64,000 bases of DNA from Streptomyces cinerochromogenes. Its GTDB lineage: Bacteria; Actinomycetota; Actinomycetes; Streptomycetales; Streptomycetaceae. The position numbers and the translations under genes were made by a program. Each line of letters opens with the position of its first letter. Position 1 is the first letter of the stretch. Under the pieces are notes generated by a model. It worked only from the letters and a program-made list of their open reading frames with translations, was not told the DNA's origin and made no database searches. The stretch covers positions 248,001-312,000 of the forward strand of contig NZ_BMRM01000004.1 in NCBI RefSeq assembly GCF_014648635.1, in the 5' to 3' direction. Positions 19,688-28,500 of the stretch are shown here, piece by piece.

Positions 19688-20800
19688 CTACTTGTCGTCC
19701 GGTGTCCGCGGCGGGCTGACCGTCGTGCGCGGGGGCCGCCGCTGTGAGGAGGTGCGCACGATCAGCTCGGTCGGTATCACCTGCTCGACCGGGTGGTCGG
19801 ACTCGACGCCCTCGATGGCGTCGATGAGGAGCTGGACGACCGCGGTGCCGATACGGCGTGGCTTCAGGGACAGTGTGGTGATGGGCGGCTCGGTGCTGGC
19901 GTACATGGTGGACTCGCTGCAGCAGACCAGCAGCAGGTCGTCGGGGACGCGCAGACCGTAGCGCCGGGCGGCGGCGAGCAGGTCGGTGCCGTTGGGGTCG
20001 AACAGGCCGTAGACCGCGTCGGGGCGGTCGGGGCGGGCGAGCAGCCGGTCGGCGGCGACGGCGCCGGCACACGGGTCGTGCGCCGGGTAGGCCTCGTAGA
20101 CCGGATCCTGGCCGACCCGTTCGCACCAGCGCAGGTAGGCGGTGGTCGACAGGTGGGTGTAGGTGTCCGTGGAGGTGCCGGTGAGCAGGCCGATGCGGCG
20201 GGCGCCGGCGTCGGCGAGATGGTCGAGGATGCCGAGTACGGCGGCCTCGTGGTCGTTGTCGACCCAGGCGGTGACCGGGAGCGAGCCGGCCGGGCGGCCG
20301 TCGGAGACGACCGGAAGTCCCTGCCGGACCAGCTCGCTGACGACCGGGTCCTGGTCGGAGGGGTCGATGACGACCGTGCCGTCCAGGGCGACGTTGGACC
20401 AGACGTCATGGCGGGAGGTCGCGGGCAGGATGACCAGGGCGTAGCCGCGGGCGAGCGCGGCGGAGGTGGCGGCCCGGGCCATCTCGGCGAAGTACGCGAA
20501 CTCCGTGAAGGTGAAAGGTTCATCCCCGTACGTCGTCACGGTCAGGCCGATCAGGCCCGACTTGCCGGTACGGAGGGTGCGGGCGGCGGCCGAGGGGCGG
20601 TATCCGAGCCGGTCGGCGACCTCGCGGACATGGCGCCGGGTGGCATCCGGGAGCCGGCCCTTGCCGTTCAGGGCGTCGGACACGGTCGTGATGGAGACCC
20701 CGGCGGCGGCGGCTACGTCTCTGATGCCCGCCCGGCCCGGCCGGCTGCCTCGCCGTGAGGTTTCCGCGCGGCTCACCTGGTGCTTCCCTGCTGCTGTCAT
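19688..20800 (-). CDS. LacI-family transcriptional regulator
   Basis: Repressor of 370 residues. The helix-turn-helix is GIRDVAAAAGVSITTVSDAL near residues 24-43, followed by the hinge LGYRPSAAARTLRTG. The periplasmic-binding-like domain starts at LIGLTVTTYG and carries the usual ...LDGTVVIDPSD... and ITTLSLKPRRIGTAVVQLL. The start is ATG at 20800 (MTAAGKHQVSRAE); the open frame continues another 107 codons without sense. It is divergent from a HisC-like aminotransferase across a 450-bp gap. In S. coelicolor a LacI regulator occupies the same place. The effector is unknown. Confidence 0.9.
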   Translation of the reverse strand: MTAAGKHQVSRAETSRRGSRPGRAGIRDVAAAAGVSITTVSDALNGKGRLPDATRRHVREVADRLGYRPSAAARTLRTGKSGLIGLTVTTYGDEPFTFTEFAYFAEMARAATSAALARGYALVILPATSRHDVWSNVALDGTVVIDPSDQDPVVSELVRQGLPVVSDGRPAGSLPVTAWVDNDHEAAVLGILDHLADAGARRIGLLTGTSTDTYTHLSTTAYLRWCERVGQDPVYEAYPAHDPCAGAVAADRLLARPDRPDAVYGLFDPNGTDLLAAARRYGLRVPDDLLLVCCSESTMYASTEPPITTLSLKPRRIGTAVVQLLIDAIEGVESDHPVEQVIPTELIVRTSSQRRPPRTTVSPPRTPDDK

Positions 20801-21253
20801 GGCGAGCCGATAGTAGGGCTCATGGGGTGGGGTAGTGCGGACGCATATGCACGCGTTGACAGGCACGTTTCTGCATGGGCATAGGTAGTCAACTGCCTTG
20901 GAAAGCAAGGCAGTTGAGTGATCCAATAGTAAGACGTGACCTGTCGACGCGGATGGGCCTGCCATGCGCCCGATGTCTCGAAGAGGTCTCAACTCACCTT
21001 CACGAGGGACGCGCGCCACGGCGCAAGCCACCGGCGCATAGATATATGTACGGCGCGCCCCCCGAAACGTACGCCTTCGTGCGGTGATGCCCCTGATGCC
21101 GGTGGGCGTCGTGAGACCCACCGCTCCCCAAGACGGCGTCCGCGCTTTCAGGCGCTCCGCATCTGTACGCAGCGGGGCCGAATCCTCTTAAGGTGAGGAG
21201 TATTGGAAGCCGGTGGTGTCGACGGGCCGCCGGTGGTCGCGAGGAGGACTGCG
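20801..21253. other. Long divergent intergenic region
   Basis: This 450-bp gap between the LacI gene and the aminotransferase is less GC-rich than its surroundings, particularly at 20880-21080. It contains a TTGACA at 20856-20861, a perfect hairpin at 20889-20917, and the promoter and GAGGAGG ribosome site of the aminotransferase near 21240. Short frames here do not look coding. Confidence 0.6.
20889..20917. repeat. Perfect 12-bp stem-loop between divergent genes
   Basis: TCAACTGCCTTG (20889-20900) pairs perfectly with CAAGGCAGTTGA (20906-20917) around GAAAG. It begins about 28 bases after a TTGACA hexamer, so it would lie at the very 5' end of a plus-strand transcript. It is not followed by a T-run. 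It could be a regulator site, an mRNA leader hairpin or part of a small RNA. Confidence 0.6.
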
Positions 21254-22333
21254 GTGAGCGAGACGAGCCCCAAGCTGCGCGCCGAGCTGGAGGGGATCCC
21301 CACCTACAAGCCGGGCAAGCCGGCGGCGGCCGGCGGACCGGTCGCCTACAAGCTGTCCTCCAACGAGAACCCGTACCCGCCGCTGCCCGGCGTGCTGGAG
21401 AGCGTGACCGCGGCGGCCTGCGACTTCAACCGCTACCCGGACATGGCCTGCACCGGGCTGATGAACGAGCTGTCCGAGCGCTTCGGTGTGCCGCTCTCCC
21501 ACCTGGCCACCGGCACCGGCTCCGTGGGTGTCGCCCAGCAGCTGATCCAGGCCACCAGCGGCCCCGGCGACGAGGTGATCTACGCCTGGCGGTCGTTCGA
21601 GGCGTACCCGATTATCACGCAGATCAGCGGCGCCACGTCGGTGCGCGTGCCGCTGACGCCGGGGGACGTGCACGACCTGGACGCGATGGCCGAAGCGATC
21701 ACCGACCGGACGCGGCTGATCTTCGTGTGCAACCCCAACAACCCGACCGGCACGGTGGTACGGCGGGCCGAGCTGGAACGGTTCCTCGACCGGGTGCCCG
21801 GCAATGTGCTGGTGGTGCTGGACGAGGCCTACCGGGAGTTCATCCGCGACCCCGAGGTGCCCGACGGTGTCGAGCTGTACCGCCAGCGGCCCAACGTCTG
21901 TGTGCTGCGGACCTTCTCCAAGGCGTACGGGCTGGCCGGGCTGCGTGTCGGTTTCGCGATCGCCCACGAGCCGGTGGCGGCGGCGCTGCGCAAGACGGCG
22001 GTGCCGTTCGGGGTGAGCCAGCTCGCGCAGGAAGCGGCGGTCGCCTCGCTGCGTGCCGAGGACGAGCTGCTGGGCCGGGTCGGCTCGCTGGTGTGCGAGC
22101 GGACGCGCGTGGTCGACGCGCTGCGGGCCCAGGGCTGGACGGTGCCGGAGACGCAGGCCAACTTCGTGTGGCTGCGACTGGGGGAGCGTACGGTCCCGTT
22201 CGCACAGGCCTGTGAGGAGCACGGTGTGGTGGTCCGGCCGTTCCCTGGCGAGGGTGTGCGGGTGACGGTCGGCGAGACCGAGGCGAACGACATCTTCCTG
22301 AAGGTGGCGGAGGCCTTCCGCAAGGAGATCTAG
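21254..22333 (+). CDS. hisC: Histidinol-phosphate aminotransferase-type PLP enzyme
   Basis: Fold-type I aminotransferase of 359 residues, probably HisC-like. It has the N-terminal [15 protein letters not shown], the PLP-binding NPNNPTGT and LDEAYREF, and the PLP lysine in [23 protein letters not shown] precedes the GTG at 21254. It lies outside any histidine cluster and is probably the second HisC of the genome, as in S. coelicolor (hisC2). Such copies often act on aromatic amino acids, so histidinol phosphate or phenylalanine/tyrosine are both possible substrates. Confidence 0.88.
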   Translation: MSETSPKLRAELEGIPTYKPGKPAAAGGPVAYKLSSNENPYPPLPGVLESVTAAACDFNRYPDMACTGLMNELSERFGVPLSHLATGTGSVGVAQQLIQATSGPGDEVIYAWRSFEAYPIITQISGATSVRVPLTPGDVHDLDAMAEAITDRTRLIFVCNPNNPTGTVVRRAELERFLDRVPGNVLVVLDEAYREFIRDPEVPDGVELYRQRPNVCVLRTFSKAYGLAGLRVGFAIAHEPVAAALRKTAVPFGVSQLAQEAAVASLRAEDELLGRVGSLVCERTRVVDALRAQGWTVPETQANFVWLRLGERTVPFAQACEEHGVVVRPFPGEGVRVTVGETEANDIFLKVAEAFRKEI

Positions 22334-22346
22334 CGCAGAGGTGGCT

Positions 22347-22751
22347 CTACTCCTCGATCAGTTCCACCCGGATGGGGTCGCCGGCCCGCACGGTCGCCAG
22401 GAGGCGGGCGTCCCCGTCCACGCTGCCGAGGATGTTGCACGGGCTCGCGAGGCGGCACTGCCCCTCGAACTCCGTTCGGGGGGACCCCCAGCCTTGCGAG
22501 ATCGGTGTCGGGCCATAGGGCAGGGCGAGCGCGTCGCCGTCCGTCCAGAAGGCCACCGTCCCCGGTTCCACCACCTGCCGGGCGTCCGTTTCACGTGAAA
22601 CAGAGATGCCTGTGTCGAAATACACCTCCTCGCCCCATGTCTGCGCGGTCGAAGCGAGGGGCAGCGCCTTGGCGAGGGCCTGAGTCGTCGGGGTGCTTGG
22701 GTCGAGGCTCGCGGTGATGTTGCCCGCGGGCCAGGAGATGCGTATCTGCAT
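22347..22751 (-). CDS. Cyclophilin-like-fold protein (TM1367/DUF3830 type)
   Basis: Protein of 134 residues with the small beta-barrel pattern of the cyclophilin-like TM1367 family: MQIRISWPAGNITASL, then QTWGEEVYFDTG, then TVAFWTDGDALALPYGPTPI and CRLASPCNILGSV. Function in the family is unknown and the isomerase residues of true cyclophilins are not evident. A perfect parS site lies inside the gene and encodes VSRET. The ATG at 22751 is preferred over a TTG three codons before it. It converges with the aminotransferase gene (13-bp gap) and diverges from cydA. Confidence 0.8.
   Translation of the reverse strand: MQIRISWPAGNITASLDPSTPTTQALAKALPLASTAQTWGEEVYFDTGISVSRETDARQVVEPGTVAFWTDGDALALPYGPTPISQGWGSPRTEFEGQCRLASPCNILGSVDGDARLLATVRAGDPIRVELIEE
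22588..22601. promoter_or_regulatory. parS site (perfect), inside a gene
   Basis: Perfect GTTTCACGTGAAAC within the cyclophilin-like gene. It is tolerated in coding DNA as Val-Ser-Arg-Glu-Thr on the minus strand. Confidence 0.9.
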
Positions 22752-22760
22752 GGCGCGCAA

Positions 22761-22777
22761 TTCAACAAGATGTTGAA
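22761..22777. promoter_or_regulatory. Inverted repeat upstream of cydA, possible operator
   Basis: TTCAACA-AGA-TGTTGAA is a perfect 7-3-7 dyad located 9 bp before the start of the cyclophilin-like gene and 85 bp before the Rex operator. It is distinct from the Rex consensus and could bind another regulator. Position is the only evidence. Confidence 0.4.
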
Positions 22778-22861
22778 GTCGCTGCCAAGGTCTTGACGGA
22801 GAGGCGAAGGGGGGACCCCCCTTCCACGGCCGAAAATCAGTGCGTCATAATGGCTTGTGAA

Positions 22862-22877
22862 TGTGAACGCGTTCACA
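22862..22877. promoter_or_regulatory. Rex operator (ROP) of the cyd operon
   Basis: TGTGAACGCGTTCACA is a perfect 16-bp palindrome identical to the Rex operator known for S. coelicolor cydA. Rex senses NADH/NAD+; when NADH is low it binds here and represses cydABCD. Oxygen limitation raises NADH and releases it. A CATAAT element at 22846-22851 just upstream is a plausible -10 box, placing the operator over the transcription start. The cydA GTG is 84 bp downstream. Confidence 0.95.
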
Positions 22878-22960
22878 AGCGCGTCCCGTTTGCTCCTGTA
22901 TGCGTGCAACAAAGGGGGCAAACCGCCGCTGTACCACGGCGTAGTAAGGAGAGTGACGAC

Positions 22961-24469
22961 GTGGACCTGGCTTTGGCGCCGGAGACACTGGCGCGCTGGC
23001 AGTTCGGCATCACCACCGTCTACCACTTCCTGTTCGTCCCTCTGACGATCTCCCTGGCCGCTCTCACGGCCGGGCTGCAGACGGCCTGGGTGCGCACGGA
23101 GAAGGAGAAGTACCTCAGGGCGACGAAGTTCTGGGGCAAGCTCTTCCTGATCAACATCGCGATGGGCGTGGTCACCGGCATCGTGCAGGAGTTCCAGTTC
23201 GGCATGAACTGGTCGGACTACTCGCGCTTCGTCGGGGACATCTTCGGCGCCCCCCTGGCCTTCGAGGCGCTGATCGCGTTCTTCTTCGAGTCCACCTTCA
23301 TCGGTCTGTGGATCTTCGGCTGGGACAAGCTGCCCAAGAAGATCCATCTGGCCTGCATCTGGATGGTCTCGATCGGCACGATCCTGTCGGCGTACTTCAT
23401 CCTCGCGGCCAACTCCTGGATGCAGCACCCGGTCGGCTACCGGATCGACAAGGCGAAGGGGCGGGCCGAGCTGACCGACTTCTGGGCCGTACTGACCCAG
23501 AACACCGCTCTGACCCAGGCCTTCCACACCCTCTCCGCGGCCTTCCTGACCGGCGGCGCGTTCATGGTGGGCATCGCCGCCTACCACCTGGCCCGCAAGA
23601 AGCACATCCGTGAGATGAAGACCTCGCTGCGGCTCGGTCTGGTCACCGTGGTCATCGCCGGCCTGCTCACCGCGGTCAGCGGTGACGTGCTCGGCAAGGT
23701 GATGTTCAAGCAGCAGCCGATGAAGATGGCCGCTGCCGAGGCACTGTGGGACGGCCAGAAGCCGGCCCCGTTCTCGATCTTCGCCTACGGCGACGTGGAG
23801 AAGGGCCACAACACCGTGGCCGTCGAGATACCGGGTCTGCTGTCCTTCCTCGCCGACGACAGCTTCACCTCGTACGTGCCGGGCATCAACGACGTGAACA
23901 AGGCCGAGCAGGAGAAGTTCGGGCCCGGAGACTACCGGCCCAACATCCCGGTCACCTTCTGGGGCTTCCGCTGGATGATCGGCTTCGGTATGGCCTCCTT
24001 CGCCATCGGGCTGGCCGGCCTCTGGCTGACCCGGAAGAAGTTCATGCTGCCGCAGCACCTGAGGGTCGGCGACGACGAGGTGCCGCGCCTGGTGCTGTTC
24101 AAGAACAAGGCACTCAGCCCGCAGCTCACCCCCTGGTACTGGCGCATCGCCACCTGGACCCTGGCCTTCCCGTTGATCGCCAACTCCTGGGGCTGGATCT
24201 TCACCGAGATGGGCCGCCAGCCATGGGTCGTCTACGGCGTGCTGCAGACCCGGGACGCGGTCTCCCCCGGTGTCTCCCAGGGCGAGGTGCTCACCTCGAT
24301 GGCCGTCTTCACCGCGCTGTACGCGGTCCTCGCCGTGGTCGAGGTCAAGCTGCTCGTGAAGTACGTCAAGGCCGGCCCGCCCGAGCTGACCGAGGCCGAC
24401 CTCAACCCGCCCACGAAGATCGGCGGCGACACCCGTGACGCCGACAAGCCGATGGCCTTCTCCTACTAG
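22961..24469 (+). CDS. cydA: Cytochrome bd ubiquinol/menaquinol oxidase subunit I
   Basis: Haem-bearing subunit of the high-affinity bd oxidase that reduces oxygen to water with menaquinol. Length is 502 residues with about nine membrane helices. The N-terminus ARWQFGITTVYHFLFVPLTI contains the His ligand of haem b595/d. Other landmarks are NSWMQHPVG with the haem b558 His, the quinol Q-loop around MKMAAAEALWDGQKPAPFSI, and GRQPWVVYGVLQT. GTG at 22961 is preceded by AAGGAGAG; the long upstream frame is leader DNA. It is first in the cydA-cydB-cydDC operon, repressed by Rex. Confidence 0.97.
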   Translation: MDLALAPETLARWQFGITTVYHFLFVPLTISLAALTAGLQTAWVRTEKEKYLRATKFWGKLFLINIAMGVVTGIVQEFQFGMNWSDYSRFVGDIFGAPLAFEALIAFFFESTFIGLWIFGWDKLPKKIHLACIWMVSIGTILSAYFILAANSWMQHPVGYRIDKAKGRAELTDFWAVLTQNTALTQAFHTLSAAFLTGGAFMVGIAAYHLARKKHIREMKTSLRLGLVTVVIAGLLTAVSGDVLGKVMFKQQPMKMAAAEALWDGQKPAPFSIFAYGDVEKGHNTVAVEIPGLLSFLADDSFTSYVPGINDVNKAEQEKFGPGDYRPNIPVTFWGFRWMIGFGMASFAIGLAGLWLTRKKFMLPQHLRVGDDEVPRLVLFKNKALSPQLTPWYWRIATWTLAFPLIANSWGWIFTEMGRQPWVVYGVLQTRDAVSPGVSQGEVLTSMAVFTALYAVLAVVEVKLLVKYVKAGPPELTEADLNPPTKIGGDTRDADKPMAFSY

Positions 24470-24484
24470 GCCGAGGGAACAGCC

Positions 24485-25504
24485 ATGGAACTTCACGACG
24501 TCTGGTTCGTCCTGATCGCCGTCCTGTGGACCGGCTACTTCTTCCTGGAGGGCTTCGACTTCGGGGTCGGCATCCTCACCAAGCTGCTGGCCCGCGACCG
24601 GCCCGAGCGCCGGGTGCTGATCAACACCATCGGCCCGGTCTGGGACGGCAACGAGGTGTGGCTGCTCACTGCGGGCGGCGCGACCTTCGCCGCGTTCCCG
24701 GAGTGGTACGCCACCCTCTTCTCCGGCTTCTACCTGCCCCTGCTGGTCGTCCTGGTCTGCCTGATCATCCGGGGCGTCGCCTTCGAGTACCGGGCCAAGC
24801 GGCCCGAGGAGGCCTGGCAGCGCAACTGGGAGACGGCGATCTTCTGGACCTCGCTGCTCCCGGCGTTCCTGTGGGGTGTGGCCTTCGGGAACATCGTGCG
24901 GGGAGTGAAGATCGACCAGCACTTCGAGTACGTCGGCGGCGTCGGAGACCTCTTCAACCCCTACGCCCTGCTCGGCGGTCTGGTGACGCTCACGCTGTTC
25001 ACCTTCCACGGTGCGGTGTTCACCGCGCTCAAGACCGTCGGGGACATCCGGATACGGGCACGGAAGCTGGCCCGGTGGGTCGGCCTGGTCACGGCCGTCG
25101 TGGCGCTCGCCTTCCTGCTGTGGACGCAGGCCGACAGCGGTGACGGCAAGAGCCTGGCCGCCTTGATCGTGGCCGTCGTCGCCCTGGTGGCCGCTCTCGT
25201 GGCCAACCAGGTCGGGCGCGAGGGCTGGGCGTTCGCGCTGTCCGGGCTCACCATCGTGGCCGCCGTCGCGATGCTCTTCCTGTCGCTCTTCCCGAACGTC
25301 ATGCCGTCCACCCTGAACGGGGACTGGAGCCTGACGGTCACCAACGCCTCGTCGAGTCCGTACACCCTGAAGATCATGACGTGGTTGGCGGCGATCGCCA
25401 CACCGCTCGTCCTGCTCTACCAGGGCTGGACCTACTGGGTGTTCCGCAAGCGCATCGGCACGCAACACCTCGCTCCTGACGCTGCTGCCGGCGCCGCGCA
25501 CTGA
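24485..25504 (+). CDS. cydB: Cytochrome bd oxidase subunit II
   Basis: Membrane subunit of 339 residues that pairs with CydA. The start MELHDVWFVLIAVLWTGYFF and the conserved EGFDFGVGIL and GPVWDGNEVWLLTAGGATFAAF motifs are diagnostic. It begins 15 bp after cydA, with GAGGGAAC before the ATG. A near-perfect 32-bp palindrome containing a parS site follows the stop codon and may attenuate transcription into cydDC. Confidence 0.97.
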   Translation: MELHDVWFVLIAVLWTGYFFLEGFDFGVGILTKLLARDRPERRVLINTIGPVWDGNEVWLLTAGGATFAAFPEWYATLFSGFYLPLLVVLVCLIIRGVAFEYRAKRPEEAWQRNWETAIFWTSLLPAFLWGVAFGNIVRGVKIDQHFEYVGGVGDLFNPYALLGGLVTLTLFTFHGAVFTALKTVGDIRIRARKLARWVGLVTAVVALAFLLWTQADSGDGKSLAALIVAVVALVAALVANQVGREGWAFALSGLTIVAAVAMLFLSLFPNVMPSTLNGDWSLTVTNASSSPYTLKIMTWLAAIATPLVLLYQGWTYWVFRKRIGTQHLAPDAAAGAAH

Positions 25505-25519
25505 GTCCGCGGAGGGTGT

Positions 25520-25533
25520 GTTTCACGTGAAAC
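25520..25533. promoter_or_regulatory. parS site (perfect) within a hairpin after cydB
   Basis: Perfect GTTTCACGTGAAAC. Flanking bases extend the symmetry to 25511-25542 with a single mismatched pair, so the RNA could form a 15-bp stem just after the cydB stop. It therefore combines a ParB site with a possible terminator or attenuator. Confidence 0.9.
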
Positions 25534-25571
25534 GCACCCTCCGGGCCCAAGGGCATGTTTGACCGAAGGGC

Positions 25572-28500
25572 GTGTTTCACGTGAAACCAATCGATCCACG
25601 GCTTCTGCGGTACGCCCGCGCCACCCGCCTCTTCCTTGGGGCGGTCGTCGGGCTGGGTGCTGTCGGTGCGGGGCTGGTCATCGCTCAGGCGATGCTCGTC
25701 GCCGAGGTCGTTGTCGGAGCCTTCCAGCACGGGCAGTCCGCCGGTGAACTGCGCATGCCTCTGCTGCTGTTGGCCGGCGTGGCGGTGGGGCGGTCCGTAG
25801 TCGCGTGGCTCACCGAACTCGCGGCCCATCGCGCGAGTGCGGCGGTTAAGTCGGAACTGCGCGGGCGGCTCCTCGACCGGGCGGGGGCGCTCGGTCCGGG
25901 GTGGCTGAGCGGGCAGCGGACCGGCTCGCTGGTCACCCTGGCCACGCGCGGGGTCGACGCCCTGGACGACTACTTCTCGCGCTATCTGCCGCAGTTGGGT
26001 CTTGCCATGGTCGTGCCGGTGGCGGTGCTGGCGCGGATCGTCACCGAGGACTGGGTGTCGGCGGCGATCATCGTCGGCACGCTGCCGCTGATTCCGCTCT
26101 TCATGATGCTGATCGGGTGGGCGACCCAGTCCCGGATGGACCGTCAGTGGCGGCTGCTGTCGCGGCTGTCGGGGCACTTCCTGGACGTGGTCGCGGGGTT
26201 GCCCACGCTGAAGGTGTTCGGCCGGGCCAAGGCGCAGGCCGCGTCCATCCGGCGGATCACCGGCGAGTACCGGCAGGCCACTCTGCGGACGCTGCGGATC
26301 GCCTTTCTCTCCTCCTTCGCGCTGGAGCTGCTGGCCACGCTGTCCGTGGCGTTGGTCGCCGTGACGATCGGGATGCGGCTCGTGCACGGGGAGATGGACC
26401 TGTACACCGGCTTGGTGATCCTCGTGCTGGCGCCCGAGGCGTATCTGCCGTTGCGGCAGGTGGGGGCGCAGTACCACGCGGCGGCGGAGGGGCTGGCGGC
26501 GGCGGAGGAGATCTTCACCGTGCTGGAGACGCCGGTACCGGTGTCGGGGAGCGGTGCCGTTCCGACGGGGGCTGTGGCGTTCGAGGGGGTCGGTGTCCGG
26601 TATCCGGGGCGCTCTTCGGATGCGGTGTCGGGTGTGTCGTTCACCGTGGAGCCCGGGGAGACCGTGGCGCTGGTGGGGCCGAGCGGGGCGGGCAAGTCGA
26701 CCCTGCTCGGCGTGCTGCTGGGGTTCGTCCGGCCCAGTGAGGGGCGGGTGCGGATCGGGGGTGCCGATCTCGCCGGGCTCGATCTGGAGGAGTGGCGGTC
26801 GCGGATCGCGTGGGTGCCGCAGAGGCCGCATCTGTACGCCGGGACGATTGCCGAGAACGTGCGGCTGGCCCGGCCGGAGGCCGACGACGATGCGGTACGC
26901 CGGGCTCTGCGGGACGCCGGGGCGTGGGAGTTCGTGGAGGCGTTGCCGGAAGGTGTCGACACCGTGCTCGGGGAGGACGGGGCGGGGCTGTCGGCGGGGC
27001 AGCGGCAGCGGCTGGCGTTGGCTCGGGCGTTTCTCGCGGACCGGCCTGTGCTGGTGCTGGATGAGCCGACGGCTGCGTTGGACGGGGCGACGGAGGGGGA
27101 CGTCGTGGCTGCGGTGCGGAGGCTTGTGGTGGGGCGGACCGTGGTGCTCGTGGTGCATCGGCCGGCGTTGCTGGGGGTGGCGGACAGGGTGGTACGGCTC
27201 GGAGGGGCCGAGTTGGGCGACACCGAGTCGGGTGGGACCGAGTTGGTGGGGCGCCCGGTGTGCAGTGGGCCGCCCAGGGGGCTCCGCCCCCTGGACCCCC
27301 GACCTCGCCCATCCGCCACCGGACTCGGTCGGCTGGAAGGCGAGCCGACGGGGGCGCGGCGCGGTGCGGAGGATGGCGAGTCGGCGGGGGCCCGGCTCGG
27401 TGGGGTGGAAGAGGGGCCGGGGCGGGGGGAGCTGTGGGCCGGGCGGGGTGTGTTGGGCCGGGTTCGGGGGGACGGTGGGCGATGGTGGGGGCGGCTTGGC
27501 GGGGCCTTGGGGCTCGGGAGTCTGGCGCTCGGCTGTGCTGTCGGGTTGATGGCGACCTCCGGGTGGCTCATCTCGCGCGCCTCGCAGCAGCCGCCGGTGC
27601 TGTACCTGATGGTCGCCGTGACCGCGACCCGGGCCTTCGGGATCGGGCGCGCCGTGTTCCGGTATGCCGAGCGGCTGGTGTCGCACGACGCTGTGCTGCG
27701 CATGCTGGCCGACACACGGGTGGCGGTGTACCGGCGCTTGGAGCGTCTGGCTCCCGCGGGGCTGCGCGACGCCCGGCGCGGTGATCTGCTGACCCGGCTG
27801 GTCGCGGACGTGGACGCGTTCCAGGACTACTGGCTGCGCTGGCTGCTGCCCGCCGGTGTCGCCCTCACCGTCTCCGTCGCCTCCGTCGGCTTCACGGCCT
27901 GGCTGCTGCCCGGGGCAGGCGCCGCCCTCGCGGTGGGCCTGCTCGCGGCCGGCATCGGTGTCCCCGCGCTGACCGCGGCCGTGGCCCGGCGGACCGAGCG
28001 GCGGCTGGCGCCCGCCCGGGGAGTGCTCGCGACCCGGGTGACCGACCTGCTCACCGGCACCGCCGAGCTGACCGTCGCCGGTGCGCTGCCGGCCCGTACG
28101 GACGCGGCCAGGCGGGCCGACGGCACCCTCACCCGGATCGCCGCACGGGCCGCCGCCGTCACCGGGCTCGGTGACGGGCTGACCGCGCTGATCTCCGGGC
28201 TGACCGTCACGGCCACCGCGGCGTGCGGCGCCCAGGCGGTGGCGGCCGGCCGGCTGGGCGGCGTGGCGATGGCCGTGGTCGTCCTCACCCCGCTGGCCGC
28301 TTTCGAGGCCGTACTGGGGCTGCCGCTCGCCGTGCGGTACCGGCAGCGGGTGCGGCGTAGCGCGGAGCGCGTGTACGAGGTCCTGGACGCCCCGGAGCCC
28401 GTACGCGAGTCGGCCTCGCCCCGTAAGGCGCCCGCCTCGCCGTTCCCGTTGGTCGTCAGGGACCTGGTGGCGCGGTACCCGGGGCAGCGGCAGGACGCGC

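Noticed and set aside
19344..20126. 260-codon minus-strand frame over the LacI gene end
   Set aside because: It is a different frame of the LacI gene, Arg/Ala/Pro-rich, with no motif.
22358..25501. Long minus-strand open frame opposite cydA/cydB
   Set aside because: Shadow of the cytochrome genes; composition is typical of antisense frames and no domain is recognisable.
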